NCBI GenBank assembly: GCA_001791115.1
Contig: MGDZ01000003.1
Coordinates: forward strand, 1 to 12,230
Reading direction: 5' to 3'
DNA: 12,230 bases
DNA from: Candidatus Uhrbacteria bacterium RIFCSPHIGHO2_02_FULL_57_19
GTDB taxonomy: Bacteria; Patescibacteriota; Patescibacteriia; 2-12-FULL-57-11
The position numbers and the translations under genes are program-made. Under the pieces are notes generated by a model. That model ran no database searches. It was not told the origin of the DNA and was given only the letters and a program-made list of their open reading frames with translations. Of this stretch, positions 11,260 to 12,230 are shown one piece after another; positions within the stretch are counted from its first letter, which is position 1; every line of letters starts with the position of its first letter.

Positions 11260-12093
11260 TCATGGCTCGATTTTGACCGTTCGTGTGGCGATCAGCTGTC
11301 GTTCCAGACTAACTCCTGCCTCTCCCGCGCGGTATACCTTGTATTGAAGCAGGCTCGGATCCTTCCATGCGAACTGAACCCCCGGACGGAGTTCGAAAGG
11401 GGATGTGAGCGATTCGGAAGTGGCGAGAGTGACGACTCGACTTCTTTTGTCTTTAACCAAATCGTATATCCAAATTTCCCTCAAGTTTTCTCCCTCGTCT
11501 TCGGCGTCGGCGTAGGCAATTCGATGCTGGTTTGGAGAGAGAGCGGTGCGTTCAGACAGGACATCTGGGGCATTCAGGAGCGGGATGAAGGCTCGAAGAA
11601 CTGGATCAAACGAGATCAGTTGGAGCGGGAACGGCATGTCGCCTTCTGGGTCAGCAAACGGATCGAACTGTACTGAGAAGAAAACGCGCCCCAACCCGCC
11701 GATTCCGGTCGGTCGAGCGAAGAGAGCAAGCACGCGCCGACCGTTCTCGAGTGCCGGCAGCAGAGTATTCACGCTTTCGATAAGAACCGTATCACTACTC
11801 CCTGTTCGCCAAACAACTTTCTGATCGGTGATGTCGCCCTCGGCATTGGCGACATCCACGAGTTCCACCGAGCCGCCCTCTGGCAGACCCTCCAGTGCTG
11901 GGGCGGCGGCTTCCTCTGGTTGCGCGGCTTCCTCGGGTGCCGGAACCGGAAGCCGGACGAAGATGGTCCGTATCTGCGGGGACTTGACGAGCAGGACCAC
12001 GGATCCGGCGAATAGGGTCAGCAGCACGCCGATGATGATGAACCACTTGGCGTCGGAGTGGTCGCCGATTCGAGATTTAGAGGTTCGCGACAT
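11260..12093 (-). CDS. Membrane-anchored protein with a possible beta-propeller-like domain
   Basis: One membrane segment (about residues 17-36) follows a basic N-terminus (SRTSKSR) and acts as a signal anchor. A Pro/Ala/Glu-rich linker (about 50-72) leads to an extracytoplasmic domain (about 75-277). That domain holds repeated strand-turn patterns, such as SPNQHRIAYADAED, EIWIYDLVKDKRSRVV and FAWKDPSLLQYKVY, which resemble TolB/WD-like blades (predicted value, then unit, then name). There are too few blades for a complete propeller. The family is not recognised. The ATG at 12093 has no Shine-Dalgarno; the extended -10 at 12124-12132 would give a leader of about 25 nt. The gene is monocistronic, with its own terminator. 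Confidence 0.8.
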   Translation of the reverse strand: MSRTSKSRIGDHSDAKWFIIIGVLLTLFAGSVVLLVKSPQIRTIFVRLPVPAPEEAAQPEEAAAPALEGLPEGGSVELVDVANAEGDITDQKVVWRTGSSDTVLIESVNTLLPALENGRRVLALFARPTGIGGLGRVFFSVQFDPFADPEGDMPFPLQLISFDPVLRAFIPLLNAPDVLSERTALSPNQHRIAYADAEDEGENLREIWIYDLVKDKRSRVVTLATSESLTSPFELRPGVQFAWKDPSLLQYKVYRAGEAGVSLERQLIATRTVKIEP

Positions 12094-12123
12094 ACGAAAT
12101 GCGCAAAGGAATTAGGTTACAAT

Positions 12124-12132
12124 AGTATATCA
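12124..12132 (-). promoter_or_regulatory. Extended -10 promoter of the membrane-anchored protein gene
   Basis: On the minus strand TGATATACT reads as TG-n-TATACT (5/6 match to TATAAT), about 30 nt before the ATG. No good -35 is seen at 16-18 nt, as is common for extended -10 promoters. Confidence 0.45.
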
Positions 12133-12156
12133 CAAAACCGGCCCCAAGATGGCGTT

Positions 12157-12212
12157 GTAGATACTAATAAAGGTTACCGAAACTCCCCGTGTAGATATTA
12201 ATTCGGTTACCG
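12157..12212. repeat. Imperfect direct repeat, GTAGATA-n-TAAT-n-GGTTACCG
   Basis: Two copies (12157-12179 and 12191-12212) share GTAGATA, TAAT and GGTTACCG with a 33-34 nt period. They lie between the gene starting at 12093 and the window edge. They could be paired operator sites for a regulator of either flanking gene, or another short dispersed repeat. Confidence 0.55.
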
Positions 12213-12230
12213 TGTCGCCATATGACCATG

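Noticed and set aside
12157..12212. Possible CRISPR repeat pair
   Set aside because: Only two imperfect copies are present, the interval between them is about 11 nt, too short for a spacer, and no cas gene is seen.

Overview
The window looks like a chromosomal segment of a bacterium with a compact, moderately GC-rich genome. The best guess is a Patescibacteria/CPR-type lineage, but this is inferred from style only: short gaps, many starts without a Shine-Dalgarno site, probable leaderless transcripts, a tandem ThyX, and gaps filled with short-period repeats. No rRNA or tRNA gene is present to settle it.

Layout. 1-2501: the 3' end of an unknown gene, a small minus-strand hypothetical gene with a strong RBS, then miaA (tRNA dimethylallyltransferase) and a class I SAM methyltransferase on the plus strand. 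The hypothetical gene and miaA diverge from overlapping promoters. 2502-4650: an accessory-looking, more AT-rich stretch with a 130-bp MITE-like element, about 0.7 kb of noncoding DNA, a predicted secreted protein and an 85-residue hypothetical. 4651-9236, minus strand: thyX (tandem ThyX), tmk, a six-TM membrane protein and gatB, closely spaced and read toward a terminator at 4554-4575. 9295-11090, minus strand: rplA, a dCMP deaminase and a P-loop nucleotide kinase, 5-6 nt apart. 11260-12093, minus strand: a membrane-anchored extracytoplasmic protein.

Function. dCMP deaminase (dCMP to dUMP), ThyX (dUMP to dTMP) and Tmk (dTMP to dTDP) form a near-complete dTTP route within about 3.4 kb, beside an uncharacterised P-loop kinase. 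The others mostly serve translation: MiaA, GatB and ribosomal protein L1.

Main discovery candidate. The last codons of gatB occur again on the same strand at 2560-2631, sharing a perfect 29-nt core (2603-2631 and 4697-4725). A weaker, older-looking copy lies near 1619-1684. Upstream of the core the second copy is unrelated to gatB, while downstream both copies encode a GatB tail with different codons and residues. This is the layout expected when an integrative element enters the 3' end of gatB, supplies a replacement tail and displaces the original. The roughly 2.1-kb stretch between the cores carries the AT-rich secreted-protein genes, and the methyltransferase may be an earlier cassette at the same site. 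No integrase gene is visible.
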